Of a stretch of 18,547 nucleotides of DNA, positions 1-6,740 are shown in pieces. The position numbers were made by a program, and so were the translations under genes. How positions within the stretch are numbered: position 1 is the first letter of the stretch; each line of letters starts with the position of its first letter. Below the pieces are notes generated by a model, which did not search any database, was not told where the DNA came from, and saw nothing but the letters and a program-made list of their open reading frames with translations. The DNA is from CAZOMR01 sp964580655 (lineage in GTDB: Bacteria; RBG-13-61-14; CAZOMR01): positions 1-18,547 of the forward strand of contig CAZOMR010000031.1 of the NCBI GenBank assembly GCA_964580655.1, in the 5' to 3' direction.

Positions 1-78
1 TTACACCCATTTGAGTTACAGAGGGATCAGGGTGATTTTCGGGGAATGTCCAGGAAAAATTATGTATGAGGGGGAAAT

Positions 79-1155
79 CTATTCAAAGTGCAGTGCGCGT
101 TCAAAATCCGAGGGATTGCTTGCCGCGGCCTTTGCCACTTCCAGGGAGATGATGTCCTTCCTGTAAAGGAATGTCAGGTGCTGGTCAAAGGATTGCATCT
201 GATACTGGTCCCTGCCTTTCTCAATATACTCTCTTATCATGGGGGTTTTGTCAGGATTGCGAATACATTCGGAGATAGTGGTTGTGTTGACCAGTATCTC
301 CGCGGCTACTGCTCTGCCTTTCCCGTCCTGCCGTGGCAGAAGCCGCTGAGAGATGATGGCCCTGAGGCTTTCCGCAAGCCGCATCCTGACCACATCCTGT
401 TCCTCCATGGGGAAAAGACCGATCAAGCGGTGGATGGTGTGCGTGGTGTCCGTAGTGTGAATGGTTGAGAGGATGAGGTGGCCTGTCTCTGCGGCCTTGA
501 GCGCAATGTCCACGGTCTCGGCATCCCGTATCTCACCGACCATTATCACATCCGGGTCCTGCCTCAGTGCGGACCGGAGCGCGATCGCGAAATCAGGGGT
601 ATCCGGGCCAACCTCCCTCTGGGAGATCGAGCTCTTTATGTCAGCGTGCAGGAACTCGATTGGGTCCTCGATAGTCAGGACATGCTTCCGATAGTCCTGA
701 TTGATATGGTTAACCATTGCGGCCAGGGTAGAGGATTTCCCGCTACCGGTCACACCTGTAACCAGCACAAGACCTCGGTCATTGGACGCAATGTCTTTAA
801 GCACCGGAGGAAGGCCAAGCTGTTCAAACCCGGGAACCTCAAGCGAGATGATCCGGAGTATTATCTCGAAACTGCCCCTCTGGCGAAAGATATTCACACG
901 GAACCGACCGACATCCGTCAGCAGATACGAGGTATCCATCTCCTGTATGGTATCCACTTTCTCGCGCTGGGCTTCCGAGCTTAAAATAGCGAGCACGATG
1001 TTCTTCGTGTCCTCGGGAGTAAACCGGGGCGCTTTTATCTCCCGGAGCCTTCCGTCAATCCTGAACACAGGCGGTGCTCCGCATTTCAGATGGATATCCG
1101 AGGCATTGGCCTTGACCCCTGCCACCAAGAGCTGGTTGAAAAACTTTATCTCCAT
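79..1155 (-). CDS. pilT: PilT/PilU-family type IV pilus retraction ATPase
   Basis: Hexameric secretion-type ATPase that powers pilus retraction (twitching) on the cytoplasmic face of the type IV pilus machine. The 358 residues show the family layout: N-terminal PAS-like domain with the 'ASDIHL' motif (about 18-23), Walker A GVTGSGKSS (134-142), Asp box TIEDPIEF (161-168), Walker B DPDVIMVGEIRD (200-211) and His box ending STIHTTD (230-236). Length fits PilT (about 345) or PilU (about 380). The C-terminal part (PMIREYIEKG, then MQSFDQHL) departs from the canonical PilT AIRNLIRE motif, so a PilU or PilT2 paralogue is possible. The ATG lies three bases after the stop of the upstream gene, so the two are co-transcribed and probably translationally coupled. 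The family call is very secure; the PilT versus PilU choice is not. Confidence 0.95.
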   Translation of the reverse strand: MEIKFFNQLLVAGVKANASDIHLKCGAPPVFRIDGRLREIKAPRFTPEDTKNIVLAILSSEAQREKVDTIQEMDTSYLLTDVGRFRVNIFRQRGSFEIILRIISLEVPGFEQLGLPPVLKDIASNDRGLVLVTGVTGSGKSSTLAAMVNHINQDYRKHVLTIEDPIEFLHADIKSSISQREVGPDTPDFAIALRSALRQDPDVIMVGEIRDAETVDIALKAAETGHLILSTIHTTDTTHTIHRLIGLFPMEEQDVVRMRLAESLRAIISQRLLPRQDGKGRAVAAEILVNTTTISECIRNPDKTPMIREYIEKGRDQYQMQSFDQHLTFLYRKDIISLEVAKAAASNPSDFERALHFE

Positions 1156-1158
1156 TAT

Positions 1159-1698
1159 TTACCTGCTTCCTGAGTTACCTTTTTTTCTCGCTTTGCTCCC
1201 GGAGCCAGCACCGCTCCTTTTCGGCCTCGGGGCTTGACCGCGGCTCAACTCCGCGCTGGTCTTGCGCAGTCGCTCGGAAAGAGTCCGACAAAATGACTTG
1301 TAAATCTTCAAAGCCATGGCCTGGTTCCCTTCAAGCAGGTCCTCGAATTCCGGGCGGTGAATCACGAGAAGCTCCACATCCGTCGCGGCAACCACGCTGG
1401 CCGAAGTAAGCTCATTCTCCACAAGACTCATCTCGCCGAACAACTCGCCCCTACCAAGGCGCGCGAGTAGGTGTTGCTCCGCCCCCTCGCTCTTGACTAC
1501 CCTCACCTCGCCTTGCTCTATCAGGTAGAGCGCCTGCCCAAGAGCGTTCTCCTCGATAATAACCTCGCCAGGGGAACGCCGCTCGCGATGGCATATCCTT
1601 GCCAAAGCCTGCGCCTCGGAAAAGTTAAGACCCTGAAAAAGAAAGGTGTCCTGGATAATCTCCGAGCCCTGTATTTCCTCAAACCCTTCTATCTCCAT
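1159..1698 (-). CDS. Cyclic-nucleotide-binding-domain protein (CRP-like fold, no HTH)
   Basis: A 179-residue protein with one cNMP-binding (cupin-like) domain at about 17-135 and no helix-turn-helix, so it is not a CRP-type transcription factor. The fold is recognised from the pattern PGEVIIEE (43-50), ALYLIEQGEVRV (56-67), GELFGEMSLVENE (84-96) and TSASVVAATDVELLVI (98-113). The phosphate-cassette Glu (E89) is present, but the Arg of the usual R-S/T-A motif is T98, so cAMP/cGMP binding is doubtful. The tail from about 150 is basic and rich in Ser, Gly and Lys, probably disordered. Start choice: an in-frame ATG at 1809 lies upstream of a near-consensus promoter, whereas the ATG at 1698 has AGGAG at 1709-1705 with a 6-base spacer. 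Co-transcription with the pilus ATPase suggests a role in controlling pilus retraction or motility (inference). Confidence 0.88.
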   Translation of the reverse strand: MEIEGFEEIQGSEIIQDTFLFQGLNFSEAQALARICHRERRSPGEVIIEENALGQALYLIEQGEVRVVKSEGAEQHLLARLGRGELFGEMSLVENELTSASVVAATDVELLVIHRPEFEDLLEGNQAMALKIYKSFCRTLSERLRKTSAELSRGQAPRPKRSGAGSGSKARKKGNSGSR

Positions 1699-1704
1699 TT
1701 TCCA

Positions 1705-1709
1705 CTCCT
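1705..1709 (-). promoter_or_regulatory. Ribosome binding site deciding the cNMP-domain protein start
   Basis: AGGAG on the minus strand sits six bases before the ATG at 1698. It supports this internal start over the upstream in-frame ATG at 1809, which also falls outside the predicted transcript. Confidence 0.75.
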
Positions 1710-1734
1710 GAACCGCATTAAGGCAGTGCTCAAA

Positions 1735-1763
1735 AATATAGCGAGTTAATTCATGATTGTCAA
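1735..1763 (-). promoter_or_regulatory. Sigma70-type promoter for the cNMP-domain/pilT unit
   Basis: On the minus strand a perfect -35 TTGACA (1763-1758) is separated by exactly 17 bases from the -10 TATATT (1740-1735). Transcription would start near 1728 and leave a leader of about 30 bases before the AGGAG ribosome site and the ATG at 1698. This is the best promoter I can see in the window. Confidence 0.75.
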
Positions 1764-1784
1764 ACCCTGATACTATTTTAGGAT
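1757..1784 (+). promoter_or_regulatory. Possible promoter for the glycan operon
   Basis: On the plus strand TTGTCA (1757-1762) and TAGGAT (1779-1784) are 16 bases apart, a moderate sigma70 match that would give a leader of about 100 bases before the permease gene. It overlaps the -35 of the opposing promoter, so the two could compete. A second weak candidate is TTGTAT (1854-1859) with TATCTT (1876-1881), which would give an almost leaderless message. Neither is strong. The operon must start somewhere in 1699-1887 unless it relies on distant readthrough. Confidence 0.3.
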
Positions 1785-1887
1785 TCGGGAACAAAGATAT
1801 GAAAAACATGCTCCAAAAAAGCGATAAAAGGCTGTCTCGATTCCTGAAACACTTTGTATCTAAAGCGATTTATGGTATCTTTAATTA

Positions 1888-2694
1888 ATGGAAATGCCGC
1901 TTTCCAGGCCAGGTATGTGGTTTTTGGGAGCTCATGGGCTCCTCTGGCAGATGACCCGGAGGGATTTCAAGAGCAAATATATCGGAAGCCTGATGGGTAT
2001 CTTCTGGACACTTATCAACCCGCTTCTATTGCTCCTGGTATTCACCTTTGTCTTCACAGTGGTATTCAAGGCCAGGTTCGGGAATCAGGCTGGCTTTGGC
2101 GGAAATGCGCTTTACATCCTGGCGGGCGTTCTGCCCTGGCTCGCCTTTCAGGAGGGAATAGGCAGATCATCCACCGTGCTACTTGAACACCGAAATCTGC
2201 TCACCCGCGTCATGTTCCCCTCTGAGATACTCCCAGGCGTCTCAATCCTCTCTGGCATCCTCGGTCAGATCATCGGGTTCCTCATTCTCATCATACTCGC
2301 AGTCGGCTACCTCCATGCAGATGCAAAAAGCCTCTGGTTGCTCCCACTGCTTTTTATCCTCCAATTCATCTTCAGCATGGGGCTGGCGTGGGCTGTCTCC
2401 GCATCCTGCATCTACCTGCGTGACCTGCTTCACCTCATCCCTGTTCTGCTTCTTGTGTGGATGCTCGGCACACCGATCTTTTACCCCGCCACATTAGTGC
2501 CAGAGAAATACCAGGTCCTGATAAACCTCAACCCCATTGCCCACCTGGTATCAGCATATCGCGCGGTGATAGTGGAAGGCTCATACCCCTCTCTAGATAG
2601 CATATTATTTTTATCTATACTCGCATTTCTAACCATTATACTCGGCGGCTTCATCTACCGCAGACTCGCACCAGGATTTGCCGACAGGCTCTAG
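1888..2694 (+). CDS. wzm: ABC-2 type polysaccharide export permease (Wzm)
   Basis: Membrane half of a Wzm-Wzt ABC exporter, which moves an undecaprenyl-linked glycan across the inner membrane. The 268 residues show the ABC2_membrane layout: an amphipathic N-terminus with LLWQMTRRDFKSKYIGSLMG (about 18-37, the typical 'RRD.K.RY..S..G' signature), then about six hydrophobic segments near 38-60, 74-91, 118-142, 148-177, 181-200 and 236-257, with GTPIFYP (194-200) before the last loop. The start is uncertain: ATGs at 1888, 1900 and 1915 are all in frame and none has a strong ribosome site; 1915 also fits the family N-terminus. The gene is followed after three bases by its ATPase partner, which fixes the identity. 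It is the first gene of the fourteen-gene operon. Confidence 0.93.
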   Translation: MEMPLSRPGMWFLGAHGLLWQMTRRDFKSKYIGSLMGIFWTLINPLLLLLVFTFVFTVVFKARFGNQAGFGGNALYILAGVLPWLAFQEGIGRSSTVLLEHRNLLTRVMFPSEILPGVSILSGILGQIIGFLILIILAVGYLHADAKSLWLLPLLFILQFIFSMGLAWAVSASCIYLRDLLHLIPVLLLVWMLGTPIFYPATLVPEKYQVLINLNPIAHLVSAYRAVIVEGSYPSLDSILFLSILAFLTIILGGFIYRRLAPGFADRL

Positions 2695-2697
2695 ACC

Positions 2698-3954
2698 ATG
2701 CACCCTGTCCTTGTTGAAAGCCTTTCCAAGACCTTCAGGGTTTACGCCCGGCCCCGACACAGGCTCCTGGAGCTTGTGCAACTCGGACGAAGACCATACC
2801 ACCGCGAGGTTCGAGCCCTGCAAGATATATCATTTAAACTTGAGCAGGGCGAGTGCCTCGGCATCATCGGATCAAATGGAGCTGGCAAGAGCACCCTGCT
2901 CCGTGTCCTTGCAGGAATCAGCAACCCCACCAGAGGAAGGGTCTCGATCCAGGGCCGGGTCTCGGCACTGCTTGAGCTTAACACAGGCTTTCATCCCGAA
3001 TTCACAGGCCGGGAGAATATCCGGATCAACGCGGCCATCCTCGGAGTCCCCCAGGATGAGATGGATGCCAGGATCAAGGAGATCATAGCCTTCTCCGAAC
3101 TGGAAAAATTCATTGACCTCCCGGTACGCACTTACTCATCCGGAATGTACCTCCGGCTCGGCTTCGCAGTCGCCACTGCCGTGGACCCCGATGTATTCCT
3201 TGTGGATGAGGCACTGGCAGTAGGGGATGAATACTTTCGCGGAAAATGCAACCAGCGCATGCGCGAGTTCCGCGGCTCAGAGAAGACTATCGTGATAGTG
3301 TCTCACGACCTGACAATGATCCGAAGCCTATGCGATCGCGCGATCCTTCTTGACGAGGGTCGTCTTGTCCGGGAGGGGAAGCCCTCTGAGGTTATAGAGG
3401 CCTATCTCGACCATGTCTACCGGGCCGCTGTGGCCGAGGCAAATGGGGACCAAGGCCGGATCATGGAAGGGGTGATTCGACGGGGAACAGGCGATGTGGA
3501 GATCACCGCGGTGCGAATGCTCAACTCGGCCCGCGAGGCAAGCACCGTGTTTCGAACCGGGGACCCGCTCACAATCGAGTTTGACTATATCGCGCATAAG
3601 CTCTGTGAGGGGCCGCTGTTCGGGATCAACATCTTCCGGGCAGACGGCGTGCTCATCACAAGCACAAATCAGGAATGCGGTTATTTTTCTAACAAGGCCC
3701 TCCGGCCGGAATCAGAACCCGGGGATCACCCGGAGACGATCCAGGCCGGTCACAAGGGAACCGCGCGCTTCACCATGAAGCAGAACCTGCTCAATGAAGG
3801 CTCTTATGAACTATCGGTAAATATCTTTCAGGGAAAAAGCGGGGCACACTCCCTGATGGAGGAACTACTTGGTGTTATCCGGTTTCAGGTTTTGCCGGGA
3901 AAATTTCTTGATCGCGGAGTCTTTATCCAGCAGGGAAGATGGAAGATAGATTGA
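2698..3954 (+). CDS. wzt: Polysaccharide ABC transporter ATPase with C-terminal recognition domain (Wzt)
   Basis: ATPase half of the exporter. The N-terminal nucleotide-binding domain (about 1-240) carries Walker A GSNGAGKST (58-66), the teichoic-acid/O-antigen-type Q-loop region TGFHPEFTGRENI (96-108), ABC signature YSSGMY (146-151), Walker B VFLVDE (166-171) and the H-loop His203. Residues about 255-418 form the additional beta-rich Wzt_C-type domain. In E. coli O8/O9a-type systems that domain binds the modified non-reducing end of the finished glycan and gates export. Its presence argues that the polymer is completed in the cytoplasm and carries a recognisable terminus. It is three bases downstream of the permease and overlaps the next gene by 16 bases. 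Confidence 0.95.
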   Translation: MHPVLVESLSKTFRVYARPRHRLLELVQLGRRPYHREVRALQDISFKLEQGECLGIIGSNGAGKSTLLRVLAGISNPTRGRVSIQGRVSALLELNTGFHPEFTGRENIRINAAILGVPQDEMDARIKEIIAFSELEKFIDLPVRTYSSGMYLRLGFAVATAVDPDVFLVDEALAVGDEYFRGKCNQRMREFRGSEKTIVIVSHDLTMIRSLCDRAILLDEGRLVREGKPSEVIEAYLDHVYRAAVAEANGDQGRIMEGVIRRGTGDVEITAVRMLNSAREASTVFRTGDPLTIEFDYIAHKLCEGPLFGINIFRADGVLITSTNQECGYFSNKALRPESEPGDHPETIQAGHKGTARFTMKQNLLNEGSYELSVNIFQGKSGAHSLMEELLGVIRFQVLPGKFLDRGVFIQQGRWKID

Positions 3955-5039
3955 GACACATGTTCCGGAAGAAAAGAAAGAATTCATCTCCGCCGCCTTC
4001 TCAGCTCAAGGCCGAGAACCAGGAAAGGCTGAGGGAGAGCTTCCGCCGCGGGGACGACAGGCTTTCTGCGTATCCTGCTGTTATTTATATCGAGGCCACG
4101 AGCACCTGCAACCTCCGTTGTCCCATGTGCCCGATTACTATGGACCTCCCGGAATACCGCTACTCTGTCAAGCATTTTCAGCTCGACCTTCTTGAAAAAC
4201 TCAAGGCCCCGTTGAGGCACGCCCGGCGATGTTTCCTGAGCGGGGGGGGCGAGCCATTGCTTCATCCACGGCTGTTCGAGATCATAAAGGCGGTAAAAAA
4301 CGCTGGAGCCGAGGTTATCTTCAACTCAAACGGCACTCTACTTGGTGAAAAAGAGGCCTTGCGCTTTATTGAGGCCGGGGTAGAGTGCATATCCTTCTCC
4401 ATTGACGGCGCGACCAGGGGGACTTACGAGGCTATTCGCGTTCCTGCAAAGTTCGAGAAGGTCCTGGCCAACATCCGGAGGCTTGCCCGGCTGAAGAAAG
4501 AAGCGAACAGCTCAACCCCTTATATCAACATCCAGTTCACCGTGATTGACGCGAATCACCGCGAGATACCAGGGCTCATTCCCCTGGCCCGAAGCCTGGG
4601 TGCAAACCAGGTGGTGGCCGAGCCGCTCACCCCGGTCTTCAACTTTGATCCACGCTACCGGGCATATTACGAGGCGCACGCGGTGCATGCTGACGCGGTG
4701 CTTGAAGGCCTGAAGGCCGCGCAGGATAATGCCCGGAATTCCGGCATGATCTTTTCATCACATTACCTCTATCGCGAGGAACACCCGGAGAGAACAGAAC
4801 TCTGCGGCCAGCCATGGATAACCTTCGGAGTGCGCGCGGATGGAAGGGTCTTTACATGCTGTGGAACACCGGAGCGAATGGGGCACCTGGCCGAGTCGGA
4901 GTTCGATGACATCTGGAACAGCGAGGCATACCGCAAGCTCCGCCATGCACTTGCCCGCAGAGAGTTCCCGGAATTCTGCGGCCTGTGTATAGAGGAAAAC
5001 CGCTCGAGTCACTTTAACGAGGACATTCTGCTTGATTAG
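3939..5039 (+). CDS. Radical SAM/SPASM-domain protein (rSAM 1)
   Basis: Radical SAM enzyme of 366 residues. The site-differentiated [4Fe-4S] ligands are C57, C61 and C64 in CNLRCPMC; SAM-binding elements include SGGGEP (101-106) and FSIDGA (153-158). The C-terminal half has SPASM-like cysteines: C289, the C307-C308 pair in FTCCGTPERMGHL, and C347/C350 in FCGLC, enough for at least one auxiliary Fe-S cluster. A basic extension (1-45) precedes the core. Known SPASM enzymes modify peptides, proteins or sugars (for example the sugar dehydrogenase BtrN, which has a related reduced domain); the substrate here cannot be read from sequence. The start at 3939 overlaps wzt; an in-frame ATG at 3960 is an alternative. 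The position inside a glycan operon favours a sugar substrate (inference). Confidence 0.92.
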   Translation: MEDRLRHMFRKKRKNSSPPPSQLKAENQERLRESFRRGDDRLSAYPAVIYIEATSTCNLRCPMCPITMDLPEYRYSVKHFQLDLLEKLKAPLRHARRCFLSGGGEPLLHPRLFEIIKAVKNAGAEVIFNSNGTLLGEKEALRFIEAGVECISFSIDGATRGTYEAIRVPAKFEKVLANIRRLARLKKEANSSTPYINIQFTVIDANHREIPGLIPLARSLGANQVVAEPLTPVFNFDPRYRAYYEAHAVHADAVLEGLKAAQDNARNSGMIFSSHYLYREEHPERTELCGQPWITFGVRADGRVFTCCGTPERMGHLAESEFDDIWNSEAYRKLRHALARREFPEFCGLCIEENRSSHFNEDILLD

Positions 5040-6495
5040 TGAAAAGGCAGGAAAGAATTCAGGGCCGGTCCAGGTTTCCGTGATTATCCTCACTTACAAC
5101 GAAGAAAAAAATATCGGCCATTGTCTGGATGCGGTCTTTGCACAGAAATTCCCGGAACACTTTGAGGTGATAGTGGCGGACTCCGGATCAACAGACCGGA
5201 CACGCGAGATAGTAAAGGCATATCCTGTGCGACTGCTTGAGGTCTCGCGAGACCAGTTCGGGCACGGCCGAACCCGGCAAATGGCCTCCGGGCAGGCACG
5301 AGGCCGGTTTCTTGTTTACCTGGTCGCTGACGCCATTCCCGCAGATGAACACTGGCTTTCCTCGCTCGTAGAGCCCCTGACAGAGGATAAAGAGTTTGCA
5401 GGGTCTTATTCCCGGCAAATTCCCCGGCCAAACGCGCACCCGGTAGAGGCGGCCCGGCTCAAGGAACGCACCGCAGGCCGCGGCGAAAAGATTGTAAGAC
5501 AATTAACAGATAAAAATTTCCCGCGCTCGCTCAAGCCTCTTGAGAGGCTTGCGTTTTGCGATTTTGATGATGTCTCCGCTTGTCGGCGCGGCTCGGTGCT
5601 TGAGAATATCCCCATTCCCGATGTGCCATGGGCCGAAGACCTTTACTGGAGCAAGCAGGTCCTTGAAGCAGGTTACAAGATCGCGTTCGAGCCTCGCTCA
5701 ACGGTGATCCATTCTCACAGCCGTGGGCTCATCCATGGTTTTCGCCGAGGCTGGCTCGACCAGCATGTGGCCGCAGAGCTCTTCGGCCATATTTACTTCG
5801 CTGACATTCTCGATCTTTTCAAGAAATATTTTTCCCTGCTCGCCAGCCGATGGAAAATCATCGCGCAGGCATCTACAGGCCCCGTGAGAAAGATTGCCTA
5901 CCTTTTCACACAGCCGGGAGAGCTTCTCTTCGAGGTGCTCGGAAATTACCTGGCTTCCCGCAAGCCCAGACGCGAGGCAGTTGTCCACGACTTTCTTAAG
6001 CGGCTCGGGCGCGCCCGTCTCGATCCCGCGGATGCCAGAGACAGGGTGATGCGAACATGGTTTGTGCTCTCGGCTGAGCAGAGGCCTGTGCTTTTTGCAA
6101 ATCCGGATTCCGCGGTTATTTACAGGGCAAGGATTCCGGAAAAGGCCTTCTTGCTCTTCGGGGCCGGGATAAACCCTGATGCCTGGCCGATGCGGAGGGA
6201 CCCCGTCCGGTTCGCTGTCGAGATTTCGGGAAAGCGTGTCTGGGAAAGAGATGTCTGGCCTGAAAGCCCGGAGAATTTCTCCTGGCAGGAGGTAGAGCTG
6301 GACCTTGCGGAGCGGGCTGGAGAGATGGTGGAGCTCAGCTTCATCACAGAGGCTGAGAACACTGATCATGCATGGGCAGGATGGGCCGGGCCAAGGATCG
6401 CGATAAAAAAGCTCAGGCTCAGGGATCGGCTTTACAACCGGCTACTGGAACAACTCAACCGGGTCATATCGGGAAGGCCACTCAGACATCCCTGA
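5032..6495 (+). CDS. GT2 glycosyltransferase (rhamnosyltransferase-like) with extra C-terminal beta-rich domain
   Basis: Inverting GT-A glycosyltransferase of 487 residues, probably working at the inner face of the cytoplasmic membrane on lipid-linked glycan. The N-terminal domain shows SVIILTYNEEKNI (16-28), the nucleotide-binding VADSGSTD (48-55), VADAIPAD (98-105) and the catalytic-region WAEDLYW (200-206) after a DFDDVSACRRG segment (177-187) typical of rhamnosyltransferase-like GT2s. Residues about 352-456 are not part of the GT2 core and are homologous to the C-termini of the three B12-type rSAM proteins downstream (shared pattern FGAGINPDAW, WQEVELDL, VELSFIT, GWAGPRI). The start codon is TTG at 5032, overlapping the previous gene by eight bases, with GAGG just upstream; no in-frame ATG or GTG lies before the conserved strand. 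The sugar specificity is unknown. Confidence 0.9.
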   Translation: MISEKAGKNSGPVQVSVIILTYNEEKNIGHCLDAVFAQKFPEHFEVIVADSGSTDRTREIVKAYPVRLLEVSRDQFGHGRTRQMASGQARGRFLVYLVADAIPADEHWLSSLVEPLTEDKEFAGSYSRQIPRPNAHPVEAARLKERTAGRGEKIVRQLTDKNFPRSLKPLERLAFCDFDDVSACRRGSVLENIPIPDVPWAEDLYWSKQVLEAGYKIAFEPRSTVIHSHSRGLIHGFRRGWLDQHVAAELFGHIYFADILDLFKKYFSLLASRWKIIAQASTGPVRKIAYLFTQPGELLFEVLGNYLASRKPRREAVVHDFLKRLGRARLDPADARDRVMRTWFVLSAEQRPVLFANPDSAVIYRARIPEKAFLLFGAGINPDAWPMRRDPVRFAVEISGKRVWERDVWPESPENFSWQEVELDLAERAGEMVELSFITEAENTDHAWAGWAGPRIAIKKLRLRDRLYNRLLEQLNRVISGRPLRHP

Positions 6496-6514
6496 GGGAG
6501 TTCAGGATGGATAT

Positions 6515-6522
6515 AAGGAGGT
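6515..6522 (+). promoter_or_regulatory. Strong Shine-Dalgarno of the cysteine-rich small gene
   Basis: AAGGAGGT nine bases before the ATG at 6532 is a near-perfect anti-16S complement. Most other junctions in this operon rely on coupling and weaker sites, so the small protein may be made in larger amounts than its neighbours (inference). Confidence 0.75.
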
Positions 6523-6531
6523 TAAGAGAAA

Positions 6532-6726
6532 ATGGTGGAATGCAAGAACAAGGAGAAGAACCTGAAGCGATGCAACTGCACATACCCCTGTGAAAGGAAA
6601 GGCATCTGCTGTGAGTGCATCGCATATCATGCGAGGATGAAGGAGCTTCCGGCATGTTTCTTCACTAAAGAAGGCGAGGCCACATATGATCGCTCCATAG
6701 AGGCGTTTAAAAAATACCATTTCTGA
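6532..6726 (+). CDS. Small cysteine-rich protein, DUF6485-like
   Basis: A 64-residue protein with eight cysteines (C4, C14, C16, C20, C26, C27, C29, C42) arranged as CNCTYPC and CCEC. From memory the pattern matches the small conserved DUF6485 family, of unknown function. The cysteine spacing suggests a bound metal ion or Fe-S cluster. There is no signal peptide or membrane segment, so it is probably cytoplasmic. It starts 36 bases after the glycosyltransferase with a very strong ribosome site, and its stop codon overlaps the ribosome site of the next rSAM gene, so it is an integral operon member. Possible roles are an Fe-S or metal carrier, or an accessory partner of the adjacent rSAM enzymes. 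A RiPP-precursor role is conceivable but not favoured. Confidence 0.85.
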   Translation: MVECKNKEKNLKRCNCTYPCERKGICCECIAYHARMKELPACFFTKEGEATYDRSIEAFKKYHF

Positions 6727-6731
6727 GGAGG
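6725..6731 (+). promoter_or_regulatory. Ribosome binding site supporting a TTG start
   Basis: GAGGAGG overlaps the TGA of the cysteine-rich gene (6724-6726) and lies nine bases before the TTG at 6741. It identifies that TTG as the true start of the B12-type rSAM A gene, in agreement with the N-terminus of its two paralogues. Confidence 0.75.
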
Positions 6732-6740
6732 CCTGGATTT

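Noticed and set aside
1..78. Possible gene end or promoter at the left edge
   Set aside because: It is too short to judge; no clear hairpin terminator, promoter or reading frame can be supported.
1699..1809. N-terminal extension of the cNMP-domain protein from an ATG at 1809
   Set aside because: It would start upstream of the near-consensus promoter, adds no recognisable domain residues, and the ATG at 1698 has a proper AGGAG site.
2698..3954. The Wzt C-terminal domain as a fifth copy of the shared accessory domain
   Set aside because: Its strand pattern follows the ordinary Wzt_C type and lacks the FG-(I/L)-A...P-x-W and final W-S-x-P motifs of the shared module.
5698..6369. Minus-strand open frame of 223 aa opposite the GT2 gene
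   Set aside because: It is antisense to a conserved gene, has no domain pattern, and is explained by codon bias of the sense frame.
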